Below, piece by piece: positions 50,258-59,516 of a stretch of DNA of 64,000 nt. How positions within the stretch are numbered: position 1 is the first letter of the stretch; each line of letters begins with the position of its first letter. A program made the translations under genes and the position numbers. The notes below the pieces were generated by a model. It was not told the origin of the DNA. It ran no database searches and was given only the letters and a program-made list of their open reading frames with translations. Source of the DNA: Nocardioides sp. (GTDB taxonomy: Bacteria > Actinomycetota > Actinomycetes > Propionibacteriales > Nocardioidaceae); contig JACJWV010000008.1 in the NCBI GenBank assembly GCA_020636915.1, positions 1 through 64,000 of the forward strand. Direction: 5' to 3'.

Positions 50258-51632
50258 CCATGCCCGCGCAGGCCCGGAGCCACTGCATCCGGGTGTGGTG
50301 GGACAGCTGGGCGTAGGGCACGACCGAGCCGGCGACGAGCGCCGGGTCGTAGGGGACGCGGTAGACCCCGCGGGTGCGCTGTTGGTAGACGTCCACGAGA
50401 TCGTCGGCGAGCTTGCCGTCGACCTGGGCCGAGGGATCCGACAGCACCGTGATCGCCTTGTACTTCAGGTTCTGGTAGCCCGCGTCCTGGAGCGCGTCGA
50501 GCATCCACAACCCGCTGTAGCCGGTGTCCTCCCGCACGGTGGAGGTGACGACGAGCAGGTCGGCGGCGCCGGCCGCGGCCAGCCAGTTCTCCGCCCGCAT
50601 GTTGTTGCCGGTGTCGATGAGGATGACGCGGTAGAAGCGCTCGAGGAGCTTGTGCACCGCGTCGAAGTCCTGCGCGCGGATCGTGCCCGTCACGTCGGGG
50701 CGCTCGTCGGAGGCGAGGACGTCGAAGTGCGCGTCGCCCTGCGAGCGCACGAAAGCCCCCAGGTCGCCGATGCGTGACTGGTAGACGTCGGTGAACCGCT
50801 CGAGGTCCTCGAGCAGCTCGCGCGTGGTGTTGCGGTGGGTGCTGCGGGTGCCACGGATGCCGAGGGTGCCCCGGGTCTCGTTGTTGTCCCACGCGACGAC
50901 CCCGCCGCCCCGGACCGTGCCGAAGGTGTACCCGGCCGCCAGCACGCCGGTCGTCTTGGCCGCACCGCCCTTGGGGTTGATGAACGCGATGGTCCGGGGT
51001 CCGTCGAAGTCGCGCTGGATCAGCCGGCGGTCGTCCTCGTAGGCGCGCTCGGCCGGCCCCATCTTGGGGTTGATGAGCCCGCCGGACCAGCGGCGGACGC
51101 TGCCGCGCCAGCCCCAGGTCGCCGGGCCGTGCTCCTGCTCCGCGTCGCGGCGGTCGAGGAAGTCGGTCGCGGTCATGAAGCGGCGCACCTCGCCCTCGGC
51201 CGGTGCCGGCTCTGCGGGCGCCTGCTCGGCGGGCGGCTGCGCGGCGGGCGGCTCCTCGGCGGTCGCGCCCGGGTCCGGCGCCGCCGGCGGCCGGTACGAC
51301 GGCGGCGGCGACGTCGGCATCGGCCCCAGGGCCGGGCCCGGGGCGGAGGGCGGGTCCGAGGCCACCGGGCCGCCGAGCGGGTCACCGAAGGGTGCGCCCA
51401 GCGGATCACCCAGCGGATCACCCAGCGGGTCACGGACCGGGTCACGGACCGGGTCACCCAGCGCGTCCGAGAGCGGGTCCGGCCGGCCGCCGGAACCACC
51501 GACGGCGCGGCTGTCGCGACGGGCGGCGTACTCCGCCAGGTCCCCCGGCTGGTACAGCCGGCTGCTGGTGTCGTCGTCGAGGCTGTGCCCGTCGTGCCGC
51601 GAGCCGCCCGAGCGCCATGCTTCCTGCGACAT
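50244..51632 (-). CDS. MinD/ParA-family ATPase with a long proline-rich N terminus (EspI-like)
   Basis: A 462-aa protein. The N-terminal ~190 residues are low complexity: DPLG/DPVR tetrapeptides (about 50-90, from a 12-bp repeat) and a Pro/Ala/Glu stretch. The C-terminal half (about 210-462) is a MinD-like ATPase with deviant Walker A FINPKGGAAKTTGV, the WDNNETRGTLG loop and VILIDTGNNM. This build resembles EspI and related proteins tied to type VII secretion, but no ESX component is in the window. ATG at 51632 with GAGGGAGGCATCG upstream. Location or partitioning of an envelope machine is possible, unproven. Confidence 0.88.
   Translation of the reverse strand: MSQEAWRSGGSRHDGHSLDDDTSSRLYQPGDLAEYAARRDSRAVGGSGGRPDPLSDALGDPVRDPVRDPLGDPLGDPLGAPFGDPLGGPVASDPPSAPGPALGPMPTSPPPSYRPPAAPDPGATAEEPPAAQPPAEQAPAEPAPAEGEVRRFMTATDFLDRRDAEQEHGPATWGWRGSVRRWSGGLINPKMGPAERAYEDDRRLIQRDFDGPRTIAFINPKGGAAKTTGVLAAGYTFGTVRGGGVVAWDNNETRGTLGIRGTRSTHRNTTRELLEDLERFTDVYQSRIGDLGAFVRSQGDAHFDVLASDERPDVTGTIRAQDFDAVHKLLERFYRVILIDTGNNMRAENWLAAAGAADLLVVTSTVREDTGYSGLWMLDALQDAGYQNLKYKAITVLSDPSAQVDGKLADDLVDVYQQRTRGVYRVPYDPALVAGSVVPYAQLSHHTRMQWLRACAGMAAAL
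51377..51484. repeat. 12-bp imperfect tandem repeat, ~9 units, inside the MinD-like gene
   Basis: Units such as GCGGATCACCCA and CCGGGTCACGGA encode the DPLG/DPVR tetrapeptides. The 12-nt period matches the other coding repeats of the window. Confidence 0.92.
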
Positions 51633-51810
51633 CGATGCCTCCCTCGAGAGATGTCGTCGTGCTCTGCTGGTCCTTCCCCGAACCCTTCCGGCTCACACGC
51701 TCCGGTCGGGCCGGGTTGCGTCGAGGGTCACGGCGATCAGGACTCGGAGCCGGAGGAGGAAGGTCACGGGGCCCACCGTGTCCGCACGGCCCGGGTCGCA
51801 AACCTGCCGG

Positions 51811-53112
51811 TCACAAGTCGTCGAGCGCGGCCGCGATCGCCCGGTGGAAGGTCGGGTAGGCGTAGTGCATCCCCCGCAGCGTCTCGAGCGGCACGGCCGC
51901 GTGCACGGCGAGCGTGAGCAGCCCGACCACCTCCCCGCCGTACGGCGCCACGACCGTCGCGCCGACCAGCACCCCGCGCTCGGCGTCGGCGACCAGCTTG
52001 ACGACGCCCTCCGCCTCGGCGATCCAACCGCGGCTGGAGCGCGGGATGTCCGCACGCCCGATCGCGACCGGCAGACCGGCGGACCGGGCCTGCGCCTCGG
52101 TCATGCCCACGGCACCGATCTCGGGGTCGGTGAACGTCACCCGGCTGACCGCCCGGTGGTCGGCCCAGGGCCCGTCCTCGCCGAGCAGGTCGCGCACCGC
52201 GACCTGGGCCTGGTAGAGCGCGAGGTGCGTGTAGTCGCCGTGCCCGGTGATGTCCCCCACCGCCCAGAGCCGCTCGCCGGCCCGCATCCGCTCGTCGGTG
52301 ACGACGGTGTCGCCGCCGGGGTCCAGCCCCACCGTCTCGAGCCCGACGTCGCGCAGGTTCGGGCGCCGGCCGGTAGCGACGAGCAGCCGGTCCGCGGCGA
52401 GCGTCGCCCCGTCCAGGCCCAGCCGGAAGCCGTCGTCGTGCTGCACCGAGCTCACCCGGGCGCCGACGTGCACGTCGACGCCCAGTGCCCCGAAGGTCCG
52501 CGAGACGACCTCGCAGGCCTCCGGCTCCTCCGGTCCCAGCAGCCGGTCGGCCACCTCGACGACGGTCACCCGGCTGCCGAGCCGCGCCGCCGCCTGGGCG
52601 AGCTCGCAGCCGATCGGCCCACCACCCAGCACCAGCAGCGACGCCGGGGCCTCGGTCTGCCGCACGATCTCGCGGTTGGTCCAGTACGGCGTGCCGGCCA
52701 GCCCCGCGACGTCGGGGACCGCCGGCTCGGTGCCGGTGTCCAGCACCACCCCGAGCCGCGCCTCGACCGCCACCGCGCCCGTGTCGGTGGTCACCCGGAC
52801 CCGGCCGGGGCCGTCCAGGCGTCCGTGGCCACGCACGAGGCGCACCCCGACCGCTTCCAGGGGCTCGGCGTGCGTGTGGTCGCTCCAGCCGTGGTTGGCC
52901 TCGCGGATCCGCTGCGCGCCCCGGGGCCAGCCCTGGCCGGCCTGGGCGGCATGGATGAGCAGCTTGGAGGGCGTGCACCCCCAGAACGGGCACTCCCCGC
53001 CGACCAGGTTGCGCTCGACGCCGACCACGGCCAGGCCGGCCTCGGCCAGCTTGCGCGCCGCGTGCTCGCCGCCGGCGCCGAGGCCGAGGACGACGACGTC
53101 GGTCTCGATCAC
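51811..53112 (-). CDS. FAD-dependent disulfide-reductase-family oxidoreductase, paralogue 1
   Basis: A 433-aa pyridine nucleotide-disulfide oxidoreductase. FAD GxGxxG reads LGLGAGGEHAA; the redox Cys pair is CPFWGC (Cys41/Cys46, spacing CX4C as normal); the NAD(P) motif is VLGGGPIGCELAQ. In place of the usual HAHPTLSE (catalytic His-Glu) the C terminus has YAYPTFHR, so standard dihydrolipoamide or glutathione reduction is unlikely. Forms a unit with DUF1206 and a second paralogue. GTG at 53112. Substrate unknown. Confidence 0.88.
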   Translation of the reverse strand: MIETDVVVLGLGAGGEHAARKLAEAGLAVVGVERNLVGGECPFWGCTPSKLLIHAAQAGQGWPRGAQRIREANHGWSDHTHAEPLEAVGVRLVRGHGRLDGPGRVRVTTDTGAVAVEARLGVVLDTGTEPAVPDVAGLAGTPYWTNREIVRQTEAPASLLVLGGGPIGCELAQAAARLGSRVTVVEVADRLLGPEEPEACEVVSRTFGALGVDVHVGARVSSVQHDDGFRLGLDGATLAADRLLVATGRRPNLRDVGLETVGLDPGGDTVVTDERMRAGERLWAVGDITGHGDYTHLALYQAQVAVRDLLGEDGPWADHRAVSRVTFTDPEIGAVGMTEAQARSAGLPVAIGRADIPRSSRGWIAEAEGVVKLVADAERGVLVGATVVAPYGGEVVGLLTLAVHAAVPLETLRGMHYAYPTFHRAIAAALDDL

Positions 53113-53128
53113 CGGCTGGGTCCGGCGC

Positions 53129-53983
53129 TCAGCGGGACAGGTGGCGGGCCCGGGCGAGCGTGAACAGTCCGTAGCAGGCCAGCCCGAGCCCGATCAGGCC
53201 CAGGAGCACCGGGCCGTAGGGCTGCCGGAGCACGGTCAGCAGGGCCTGGTCGAGGCCACCGGACTTCTGGGCGTCGTGGGTGACCGCCGCGTAGACGAAC
53301 AGGCCCCCGACCAGCCCGATCGCCAGGCCCTTGGCGGTGTAGCCGGCCTTGCCGAAGGCGAGGTAGGCGCGTCCGCTCTGACCGCTGCGACCCTCGGCGT
53401 CCAGCTTCTCGGCGAACTTCTCGGTCCACGCCGTCCAGACCTGGTAGCCGCCGTACCCGATGATCGCCAGGCCGACGGCCGCGATGATGAGCTGCCCGCC
53501 CGGCCAGTCCATCACCGTCGCCGTCCAGGTGGTCGACGAGCTGCCGCCCTTGCCGCCGCTGCTGCTGGAGTGGGTGGCGACCCCGACCCCGCTGATCGCC
53601 ACGGCGGCGTACAGGACCGCCTTGAACGCCGAGGCGACCCGCTTGCGGGTGCGCTTGCCGGAGTCGGTCTCGTCGCGGTGGCCCAGGAGCGCCTCGAGGC
53701 CCTTCCAGAGCACCAGCAGGAACATGCCGACGATGACGGCCCAGACCAGGACGTCGCCGAAGGGCTGCTGGGTGAGCTCGCGCAGCGCCCCGGTGCTCGA
53801 CGGGCGGCCCTCGTGGTCGCCCAGGGCGAGCTGGACGCAGAGCCAGCCCACGAGGAGGTAGATGACGGCGTAGGCGACCAGGCCGACGCGTGCGGCCTTG
53901 TCCAGCCAGTCGCTGTGCTGCGCCTGGTGGCCCGCCTGGCGGGCGCGGTCGGTGAGGTTGCCGGTGGTGTTGCCGGTGGTCAT
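53129..53983 (-). CDS. DUF1206 membrane protein
   Basis: A 284-aa protein with six TM segments in three pairs, characteristic of DUF1206: paired motifs AARVGLVAYAVIYLLVGWL, SAFKAVLYAAVAISGVG and FGKAGYTAKGLAIGLVGGLF. Function unknown. It is placed between two flavin oxidoreductase paralogues, with gaps of 1 and 16 nt, so the three are cotranscribed; a role as membrane partner or quinone-side component is a guess from context. ATG at 53983. Confidence 0.9.
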   Translation of the reverse strand: MTTGNTTGNLTDRARQAGHQAQHSDWLDKAARVGLVAYAVIYLLVGWLCVQLALGDHEGRPSSTGALRELTQQPFGDVLVWAVIVGMFLLVLWKGLEALLGHRDETDSGKRTRKRVASAFKAVLYAAVAISGVGVATHSSSSGGKGGSSSTTWTATVMDWPGGQLIIAAVGLAIIGYGGYQVWTAWTEKFAEKLDAEGRSGQSGRAYLAFGKAGYTAKGLAIGLVGGLFVYAAVTHDAQKSGGLDQALLTVLRQPYGPVLLGLIGLGLACYGLFTLARARHLSR

Positions 53984-53984
53984 G

Positions 53985-55379
53985 TCAGCTCGTTTCGAGG
54001 CCTCCCAGCGCCGTCTCGATGGCGCGGTGGAAGGTGGGGTAGGCGAAGATCATGGTCTTCAGGGTCTCGACAGGGACCGCCGCGTGGACCGCGACGGCCA
54101 GGAAGCCGAGCACCTCCCCGCCCGCGGGCCCCATGGCCAGTGCACCTACCAGCACCCCGCGATCGGCGTCCTCGACGACCTTGATCAGTCCTTGCCCACC
54201 CGGCCCGTGGGTGAAACCACGCGAGGACTCCTCGAGCCGGGCCACGCCGGTGCGCACCCGAAGCCCGGCGTCCCGGGCCCGCTGCTCGGTCAGGCCGACC
54301 CCGCCGACCTCCGGATCGGTGAAGGTGACGTGCGGGACGGCGTGGTACACGGCCGGGGCGCCCGGCTCCCCCAGCACGTCGCGCAGCGCCACCGCCGACT
54401 GGTACATGGACACGTGGGTGAAGGCACCGTGCCCGGTCACGTCCCCGATCGCCCAGAGCTTCTCCCCCGCGCGCAGGTGCTCGTCGACCTCGATGGTGCG
54501 AGCGGACGGGTCGAGACCGACGGTCTGCAGCCCGAGGTCGTCGAGGTTGGGGACCCGGCCGGTCGCCACCAGCAGCTTGTCCGCCACCAGCTCCTCACCG
54601 GTGTCGAGACCGAGGGTGAAGGACCCGTCGTCGTACGACGCCCGCTGGAGCCCGACCCCGGTCAGCACCCGGATGCCCTCGTGGGCGAACACCTCCGCGA
54701 GGAGCGCCGAGGCCTCCGGCTCGTCGACCGCCGCGAGCCGGTCGGCGTGCTCGACGACGGTGACCCGCACCCCGAAGCGGGAGAACACCTGCGCGAGCTC
54801 GCACCCGATCGGGCCGCCGCCGAGGACCACCAGGGACGACGGGAGCTCGGTGACCCGCACCGCGTCGCGGTTGGTCCAGTACGGCGTGTCCGCCAGCCCC
54901 GCCACGGGCGGCACCGCCGGCCGCGTCCCGGGGTTGACCACCACCCCGCGGCGGGCGGTGTAGGTCACCCTCGCGCCGTCGACGGTCTCCACCTCGACCC
55001 GACCGGGGCCCGCCAGGCGCCCGGTGCCGTGGTGGACGGTCGCGCCGGCGTCCCGCAGACGGTCGACGGCGATCGCGTCGTCCCAGCCGGCCGTGGCCTG
55101 CTCGTCGACGCGGCGCGCCACCACCGACCAGCTGGCCGCGATGGTCGCCTCGCCCGCGACCTCGCCGGCGCGCCGCACCTCCGCGACGACGTCGCTCCCG
55201 CGGACCATCATCTTGGTCGGGATGCACCCGTAGTAGGGGCACTCGCCGCCGACCAGGTGCTTGTCGACCGCGACGACCTCGAGCCCCGCCTTCGCGGCGC
55301 CCGTCGCCAGGGCCTCGCCGCCCGGTCCGGTGCCGATGACGACCAGGTCCACCTCGTGCTCTGCCGCGCTCTCCGTCAT
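53985..55379 (-). CDS. FAD-dependent disulfide-reductase-family oxidoreductase, paralogue 2
   Basis: A 464-aa paralogue of the enzyme at 51811. FAD motif VIGTGPGGEALA, redox pair CPYYGC (Cys47/Cys52), NAD(P) motif VLGGGPIGCELAQ, and C-terminal FAYPTFHR in place of HAHPTLSE, again without the His-Glu dyad. The aromatic residues between the cysteines (WFxx/YYxx) are characteristic of this actinobacterial subgroup. ATG at 55379. It leads the three-gene unit with DUF1206. Confidence 0.88.
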   Translation of the reverse strand: MTESAAEHEVDLVVIGTGPGGEALATGAAKAGLEVVAVDKHLVGGECPYYGCIPTKMMVRGSDVVAEVRRAGEVAGEATIAASWSVVARRVDEQATAGWDDAIAVDRLRDAGATVHHGTGRLAGPGRVEVETVDGARVTYTARRGVVVNPGTRPAVPPVAGLADTPYWTNRDAVRVTELPSSLVVLGGGPIGCELAQVFSRFGVRVTVVEHADRLAAVDEPEASALLAEVFAHEGIRVLTGVGLQRASYDDGSFTLGLDTGEELVADKLLVATGRVPNLDDLGLQTVGLDPSARTIEVDEHLRAGEKLWAIGDVTGHGAFTHVSMYQSAVALRDVLGEPGAPAVYHAVPHVTFTDPEVGGVGLTEQRARDAGLRVRTGVARLEESSRGFTHGPGGQGLIKVVEDADRGVLVGALAMGPAGGEVLGFLAVAVHAAVPVETLKTMIFAYPTFHRAIETALGGLETS

Positions 55380-55427
55380 GTGTCGAGCATGGCGGGGCGT
55401 GTCAAGCGGCCCGACCCAGCCGAGGGG

Positions 55428-55835
55428 TCAGACCAGGGACGCCCTGTCGCGCAGGATGCTGCCGAGCACACCGTTGACGAACTGCGGCGACTCGTCGGTC
55501 GACAGCTCGGTGACCAGCGCCATCGCCTCGGACACGGCGACCGGCCCCGGGACGTCGGTGGCGTAGAGGAGCTCCCAGACCCCGAGGCGCAGCACGTTGC
55601 GGTCGACGGCCGGCATCCGCTGCAGCGTCCAGCCCTCGGCGTACGACGTCAGCACCTCGTCGATGCGCGCGCGATGCTCCTCGACGCCCCGCACCAGCAC
55701 GGCGGTGTAGTCGTTGCTCGGGCCCTCACCGTCGGCGATCGACCGGTCCAGCGCGTCCGTCGCGGACTCCCCGCGCAGCTCGGACGCGTAGAGGACGTCC
55801 AGCGCCCGCTTGCGGGCCTTGGAACGGGCAGCCAC
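55428..55835 (-). CDS. nusB: Transcription antitermination factor NusB
   Basis: All-helical RNA-binding protein of rRNA antitermination, binds boxA with NusE/S10. The 135 aa have ARKRALDVLYASELRG at the start and DRNVLRLGVWELLY and VNGVLGSI later. GTG at 55835, 3 nt after the efp stop: the conserved efp-nusB pair, immediately downstream of the aro genes. Confidence 0.97.
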   Translation of the reverse strand: MAARSKARKRALDVLYASELRGESATDALDRSIADGEGPSNDYTAVLVRGVEEHRARIDEVLTSYAEGWTLQRMPAVDRNVLRLGVWELLYATDVPGPVAVSEAMALVTELSTDESPQFVNGVLGSILRDRASLV

Positions 55836-55838
55836 CGG

Positions 55839-56402
55839 CTAGGACTTCACGCGGCCGAGGTAGGACGAGTCCCGGGTGTCGACCTTGACCTTCTCGCCCT
55901 GGTTGATGAAGAGCGGGACCTGGATCTCGTGGCCGGTCTCCAGCGTGGCGGGCTTGGTGCGGCCGGTGGCGCTGTCGCCGGCGAGACCCGGCTCGGTGAA
56001 GGTGATGACGAGCTCGACCGAGGCCGGCAGCTCGATGAAGAGCACGCGGCCCTCGTTGGTGGCGACGATGACGTCCTGGTTCTCCAGGAGGAAGTTCTTC
56101 GCGGCGCCGACGATCTCCGGCGCGACCTCGAGCTGCTCGTAGCTCTGGACGTCCATGAAGACGTAGGAGGTGCCGTCGTTGTAGAGGTACTGCATCGTGC
56201 GGCGGTCGACCGTCGCGGTCTCGACCTTGGTGCCGGCGTTGAACGTCTTGTCGACGGTCTTGTTGGACTCGACGTTCTTGAGCTTGGTGCGCACGAAGGC
56301 GGGGCCCTTGCCCGGCTTGACGTGCTGGAACTCCACCACCGCCCAGAGCTGGCCGTCGATGTTGAGAACCATGCCGTTCTTGAGGTCGTTCGTCGTTGCC
56401 AT
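55839..56402 (-). CDS. efp: Elongation factor P
   Basis: Relieves ribosome stalling at consecutive prolines. A 187-aa three-domain (KOW, EF-P OB, C-terminal) protein: [20 protein letters not shown], and the loop [12 protein letters not shown] with Lys at the usual modified position (about 32). ATG at 56402. A promoter and a GC hairpin lie in its leader. Confidence 0.98.
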   Translation of the reverse strand: MATTNDLKNGMVLNIDGQLWAVVEFQHVKPGKGPAFVRTKLKNVESNKTVDKTFNAGTKVETATVDRRTMQYLYNDGTSYVFMDVQSYEQLEVAPEIVGAAKNFLLENQDVIVATNEGRVLFIELPASVELVITFTEPGLAGDSATGRTKPATLETGHEIQVPLFINQGEKVKVDTRDSSYLGRVKS

Positions 56403-56439
56403 GCGCGCGTGTCAGCCTTCGTACGTCGGTGATGGGGTC

Positions 56440-56454
56440 GCCCGGACGCCGGGC
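56440..56454 (-). other. Hairpin in the efp leader
   Basis: GCCCGG-ACG-CCGGGC, a 6-bp stem with 3-nt loop, about 40 nt upstream of the efp start. Role unknown. Confidence 0.6.
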
Positions 56455-56465
56455 ACCAGCGCGGG

Positions 56466-56471
56466 AGTCTA
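56466..56471 (-). promoter_or_regulatory. -10 hexamer of the efp promoter
   Basis: TAGACT on the minus strand, giving a leader of about 55-60 nt before the efp ATG. No good -35 at optimal spacing. Confidence 0.45.
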
Positions 56472-56530
56472 TCGGCAGGTCAGTGCCGCACCCCAATCCC
56501 CCGGGTCGGGGCGCTCGCTCCGTCCCTCGC

Positions 56531-57328
56531 TCAGGTCAGCTCCCACACGATGCGCACGGTCACGGCGGTCCGCTCCTTGCCCGCGCGGATCGGCAGCGCC
56601 TTCAGCGCCGCGCTGTCGAACGTCCCGCGGAGCGCCGCGACCTGCCCGGTCGGCGAGGGCAGGGGCCTGACGTGCACCTCGCGGATCGTCACGACGTCGC
56701 CGAGCGTCTGGCCCGACGCGTCGGCGTACTGCTCGGCCTTGGCCTTCGCCTCCGCGACTGCTGCGTCTCGCGCCCGGGCGGTGGCGGCGTCCGGGTCGCC
56801 GACGAGCAGCCGGAGGCCGGAGACCCGCACCGCGTTGCCGCCGGCCGCCACGGCCGCGGCCACCGCCTTGCCACCGCTGCGCAGGTCCCCGACCACGACG
56901 CTCGCGCGCTGGGTCACGCGGTAGCCGGTGATCGTCGGGGGGTCGTAGGGGTGGTAGTCGTACACCGGCGTCATCGACAGGCCGGTCGTCTGCACGTCGG
57001 ACCTCGCCACGTCGTACTTCCCGAGCGCGGCGAGCACCCGGTTCATCGACGCCGTCGCCGCGTCCATCGCGGCGCCGAGGTCCGCGCGGGTCTCGGTCAC
57101 CCCGACCCCGAAGGAGAGCTGGTCGGGCACCGCGCTCGCGTCGCCGGTGCCGGTCATCGTCAGCTGCCGCGGTCGCTCCTGCCCGGACTGGGCGGGCTGC
57201 TGGTCGGCCGCCTGTGCCGCCGTCCCGCGTCCCCCGCCGGCGCCGAGCAGGTAGGCCACCACCAGGGCGAGGGCGGCCAGCGCCGCCAGGAGGATGCTGC
57301 GGACGCTCACCGTCACGTTCTGGTCCAT
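56531..57328 (-). CDS. SIMPL-domain exported protein
   Basis: A ~265-aa protein with an N-terminal hydrophobic anchor or signal (about 12-32, ILLAALAALALVVAYLLGA) and a SIMPL/DUF541 domain (about 55-262; TMTGTGDASAVPDQLSFGVGV, VQTTGLSMTPVYDY). SIMPL proteins are periplasmic or extracytoplasmic oligomers of unclear function. The ATG at 57328 or GTG at 57334 could be used. Downstream of the aro operon on the same strand but separated by a palindromic repeat. Confidence 0.88.
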   Translation of the reverse strand: MDQNVTVSVRSILLAALAALALVVAYLLGAGGGRGTAAQAADQQPAQSGQERPRQLTMTGTGDASAVPDQLSFGVGVTETRADLGAAMDAATASMNRVLAALGKYDVARSDVQTTGLSMTPVYDYHPYDPPTITGYRVTQRASVVVGDLRSGGKAVAAAVAAGGNAVRVSGLRLLVGDPDAATARARDAAVAEAKAKAEQYADASGQTLGDVVTIREVHVRPLPSPTGQVAALRGTFDSAALKALPIRAGKERTAVTVRIVWELT

Positions 57329-57364
57329 GGGCACTGGGACGGCGCTCCCCCGCCCCCGGTTCCC

Positions 57365-57456
57365 GTCGAGTCGAGACTTCCGTCGATCGAATCGGGACTT
57401 TTCGCCACGGGTGTGGTGAGAACTCTCGACTCGACCGACGGAACTCTCGACTCGAC
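57365..57456. repeat. Long imperfect inverted repeat, 36-nt arms
   Basis: Left arm 57365-57400 and right arm 57421-57456 are reverse complements at 31 of 36 positions, with a 20-nt loop (57401-57420). Each arm is itself two units of ~21 nt (CGACTCGACCGACGGAACTCT type); a third partial unit follows and contains the aroQ stop (57473-57475). On the minus strand it lies just after aroQ and could act as an end-of-operon structure. Confidence 0.9.
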
Positions 57457-57472
57457 CGACGGAACTCTCGAT

Positions 57473-57904
57473 TCAACGGCCGGCGAGGACCTCCAGGGCC
57501 ATCCGGTAGCCGTCGATGCCGTGGCCGGCGACGACCTCGGTGGCGTACGGCGTCACGACCGACGTGTGCCGGAACTCCTCCGGGCGCTGGTGCGGGTCGG
57601 AGATGTGGACCTCGACCAGCGGGGCGGTCAGCTGGGCACAGGCGTCGAAGATCGCCCACGAGTAGTGGGTCCAGGCCGCGGCGTTGAGGACGACCGGGAC
57701 GCCGTCGTCGGCGGCGGCGTTGAGCCAGTCGAGCATGTCGCCCTCGTGGTTGGTCTGCCGGACCTCGACCTCGAGGCCGAGGTCCCGTCCCCAGGACCGG
57801 CACAGCTCGGCGAGCTCGTCGTGCGTGGTGCTGCCGTAGATCTCCGGCTGCCGGCGCCCGAGCCGGCCCAGGTTCGGCCCGTTGAGGACGAGCACCGCGC
57901 TCAC
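57473..57904 (-). CDS. aroQ: 3-dehydroquinate dehydratase, type II
   Basis: Third shikimate-pathway step. The 143 aa contain [19 protein letters not shown] (catalytic Tyr), [13 protein letters not shown] and [17 protein letters not shown] (catalytic His, Arg). The GTG at 57904 overlaps the aroB stop. Last gene of aroC-aroK-aroB-aroQ; its final codons lie in a repeat. Confidence 0.97.
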   Translation of the reverse strand: MSAVLVLNGPNLGRLGRRQPEIYGSTTHDELAELCRSWGRDLGLEVEVRQTNHEGDMLDWLNAAADDGVPVVLNAAAWTHYSWAIFDACAQLTAPLVEVHISDPHQRPEEFRHTSVVTPYATEVVAGHGIDGYRMALEVLAGR

Positions 57905-59013
57905 GGGCGGCCCCCGATCGCGGCGTACGCGTCGCGCAGGTCGACCACCGACGGCCCGGCCAGGACGGTCGGGACCGCGAGGTCGGCCAGCACGACGAAG
58001 CGGAGCTGGGAGCCGCGCGCCTTCTTGTCGACCTTCATCGCGTCGTGGAGGTCGTCGAACGACGCCTTGGAGTAGGTCGTCGGCAGGCCGACCCGCGCGA
58101 ACGCGCGGTGGTGGCGCTCCACGATGTCGGGCGCGAGGGTGCCGGCGCGGGCGGCGAGCTCGGCGACGTAGACGCAGCCGATCGAGACCGCCTCCCCGTG
58201 CCGGATCCGGTAGTTCTCGGTGCGCTCGATCGCGTGGGCCAGCGTGTGTCCGTAGTTGAGGACCTCGCGACCGGGATGACCGTCGGAGCCGCCGGTCTCG
58301 CGCAGGTCCGAGGACACCACGCCGACCTTGACCCGGACGGCCCGCTCGACCAGGTCGCGCAGCACCGCGGAGTCGGGGGTGATCTCTGCGGCGTCGTGCT
58401 TCTCGACCAGCTCGAGGATGGCCGGGTCGGCGATGAAGCCGCACTTGACGACCTCGCCCAGGCCGGCGACCAGCTCGGCGCGCGGCAGCGACCGCAGCAG
58501 CGACAGGTCGCACAGCACGCCCGCCGGCTCGTGGAAGCTGCCGACGAGGTTCTTGCCGCTGCGGGTGTTGATGCCGGTCTTGCCACCGACCGCCGCGTCG
58601 ACCATGCCCAGCAGCGTCGTCGGCACGTGCACCACGCGGACGCCGCGCAGCCAGGTCGCGGCGACGAAGCCGCCGACGTCGGTCGTCGCGCCGCCCCCGA
58701 AGGTGACGATCGCGTCCGAACGGGTGAAGCCGGCCTCGCCGAGCGCCTCCCAGCACGACGCGGCGACCGCCGCCTTCTTCGCGCGCTCCCCGTCCGGCAC
58801 CGGCAGCACCATGACGTCGTACGCCGCCGCCAGCGAGTCGAGCACCGGGTTGACCAGCTCGGCCAGCACGTCGGAGAAGACGACAGCGACGCGCTGGACG
58901 CCCACGCCCAGCAGGGCGGGCAACCGGTCGGCGAGCTCGTGGCCGACCACGACGTCGTACGGGGCCGGGCCGTCGACCCGCAGGACCGTGTCCCTCGCCC
59001 TCCTCGCGGTCAC
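57901..59013 (-). CDS. aroB: 3-dehydroquinate synthase
   Basis: Second shikimate step: DAHP to 3-dehydroquinate, NAD- and metal-dependent. The 370 aa have [20 protein letters not shown] (NAD site), [13 protein letters not shown], the metal ligands in [23 protein letters not shown] and [12 protein letters not shown] at 59013 overlaps the aroK stop (GTGA). Confidence 0.98.
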   Translation of the reverse strand: MTARRARDTVLRVDGPAPYDVVVGHELADRLPALLGVGVQRVAVVFSDVLAELVNPVLDSLAAAYDVMVLPVPDGERAKKAAVAASCWEALGEAGFTRSDAIVTFGGGATTDVGGFVAATWLRGVRVVHVPTTLLGMVDAAVGGKTGINTRSGKNLVGSFHEPAGVLCDLSLLRSLPRAELVAGLGEVVKCGFIADPAILELVEKHDAAEITPDSAVLRDLVERAVRVKVGVVSSDLRETGGSDGHPGREVLNYGHTLAHAIERTENYRIRHGEAVSIGCVYVAELAARAGTLAPDIVERHHRAFARVGLPTTYSKASFDDLHDAMKVDKKARGSQLRFVVLADLAVPTVLAGPSVVDLRDAYAAIGGRP

Positions 59014-59516
59014 GTCGCTTCCTTCCTCGTCAGCGCGGTCACGATCTCCTCCGCGACATCCTCGGGGGTGCGGCCGTCGGTGTCCACGACCAGGGTCGCG
59101 ACCGACTCGTAGACCGGGGTGCGCTCGTCGAGCAGCGTCTTGATCCGACCGCGCACGTTGCCGAGCAGCAGCGGCCGCGCGGTGCCGAGCCCGACCCGCT
59201 TGACCGCGTCGGAGAGCCCCACGCGGAGGAACACCACGTCGTGGCCCACCAGCAGGTCGCGGGTGCCCGGGTCGAGCACCGCTCCCCCGCCCAGCGCGAG
59301 CACCCCGTCGTGGGTGGCGAGGGCATCGGCGACGGCGGCGCGCTCGAGGGTGCGGAAGGCGGCCTCGCCGTCGTCGACGAAGATCTCGGAGATCGTGCGC
59401 CCCTCGGCGTGCTCCACGTCGTGGTCGGTGTCACGGACCGACGTGCCGAGACGTGCGGCGACCAGCCCCCCGACGGTCGTCTTGCCGGCGCCCATCGGGC
59501 CGATGAGGACGATCAT
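59010..59516 (-). CDS. aroK: Shikimate kinase
   Basis: Phosphorylates shikimate. The 168 aa have Walker [12 protein letters not shown], shikimate-binding DTDHDVE and FRTLE, GGGAV and the lid RPLL. ATG at 59516 overlaps the aroC stop (ATGA). Confidence 0.97.
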   Translation of the reverse strand: MIVLIGPMGAGKTTVGGLVAARLGTSVRDTDHDVEHAEGRTISEIFVDDGEAAFRTLERAAVADALATHDGVLALGGGAVLDPGTRDLLVGHDVVFLRVGLSDAVKRVGLGTARPLLLGNVRGRIKTLLDERTPVYESVATLVVDTDGRTPEDVAEEIVTALTRKEAT

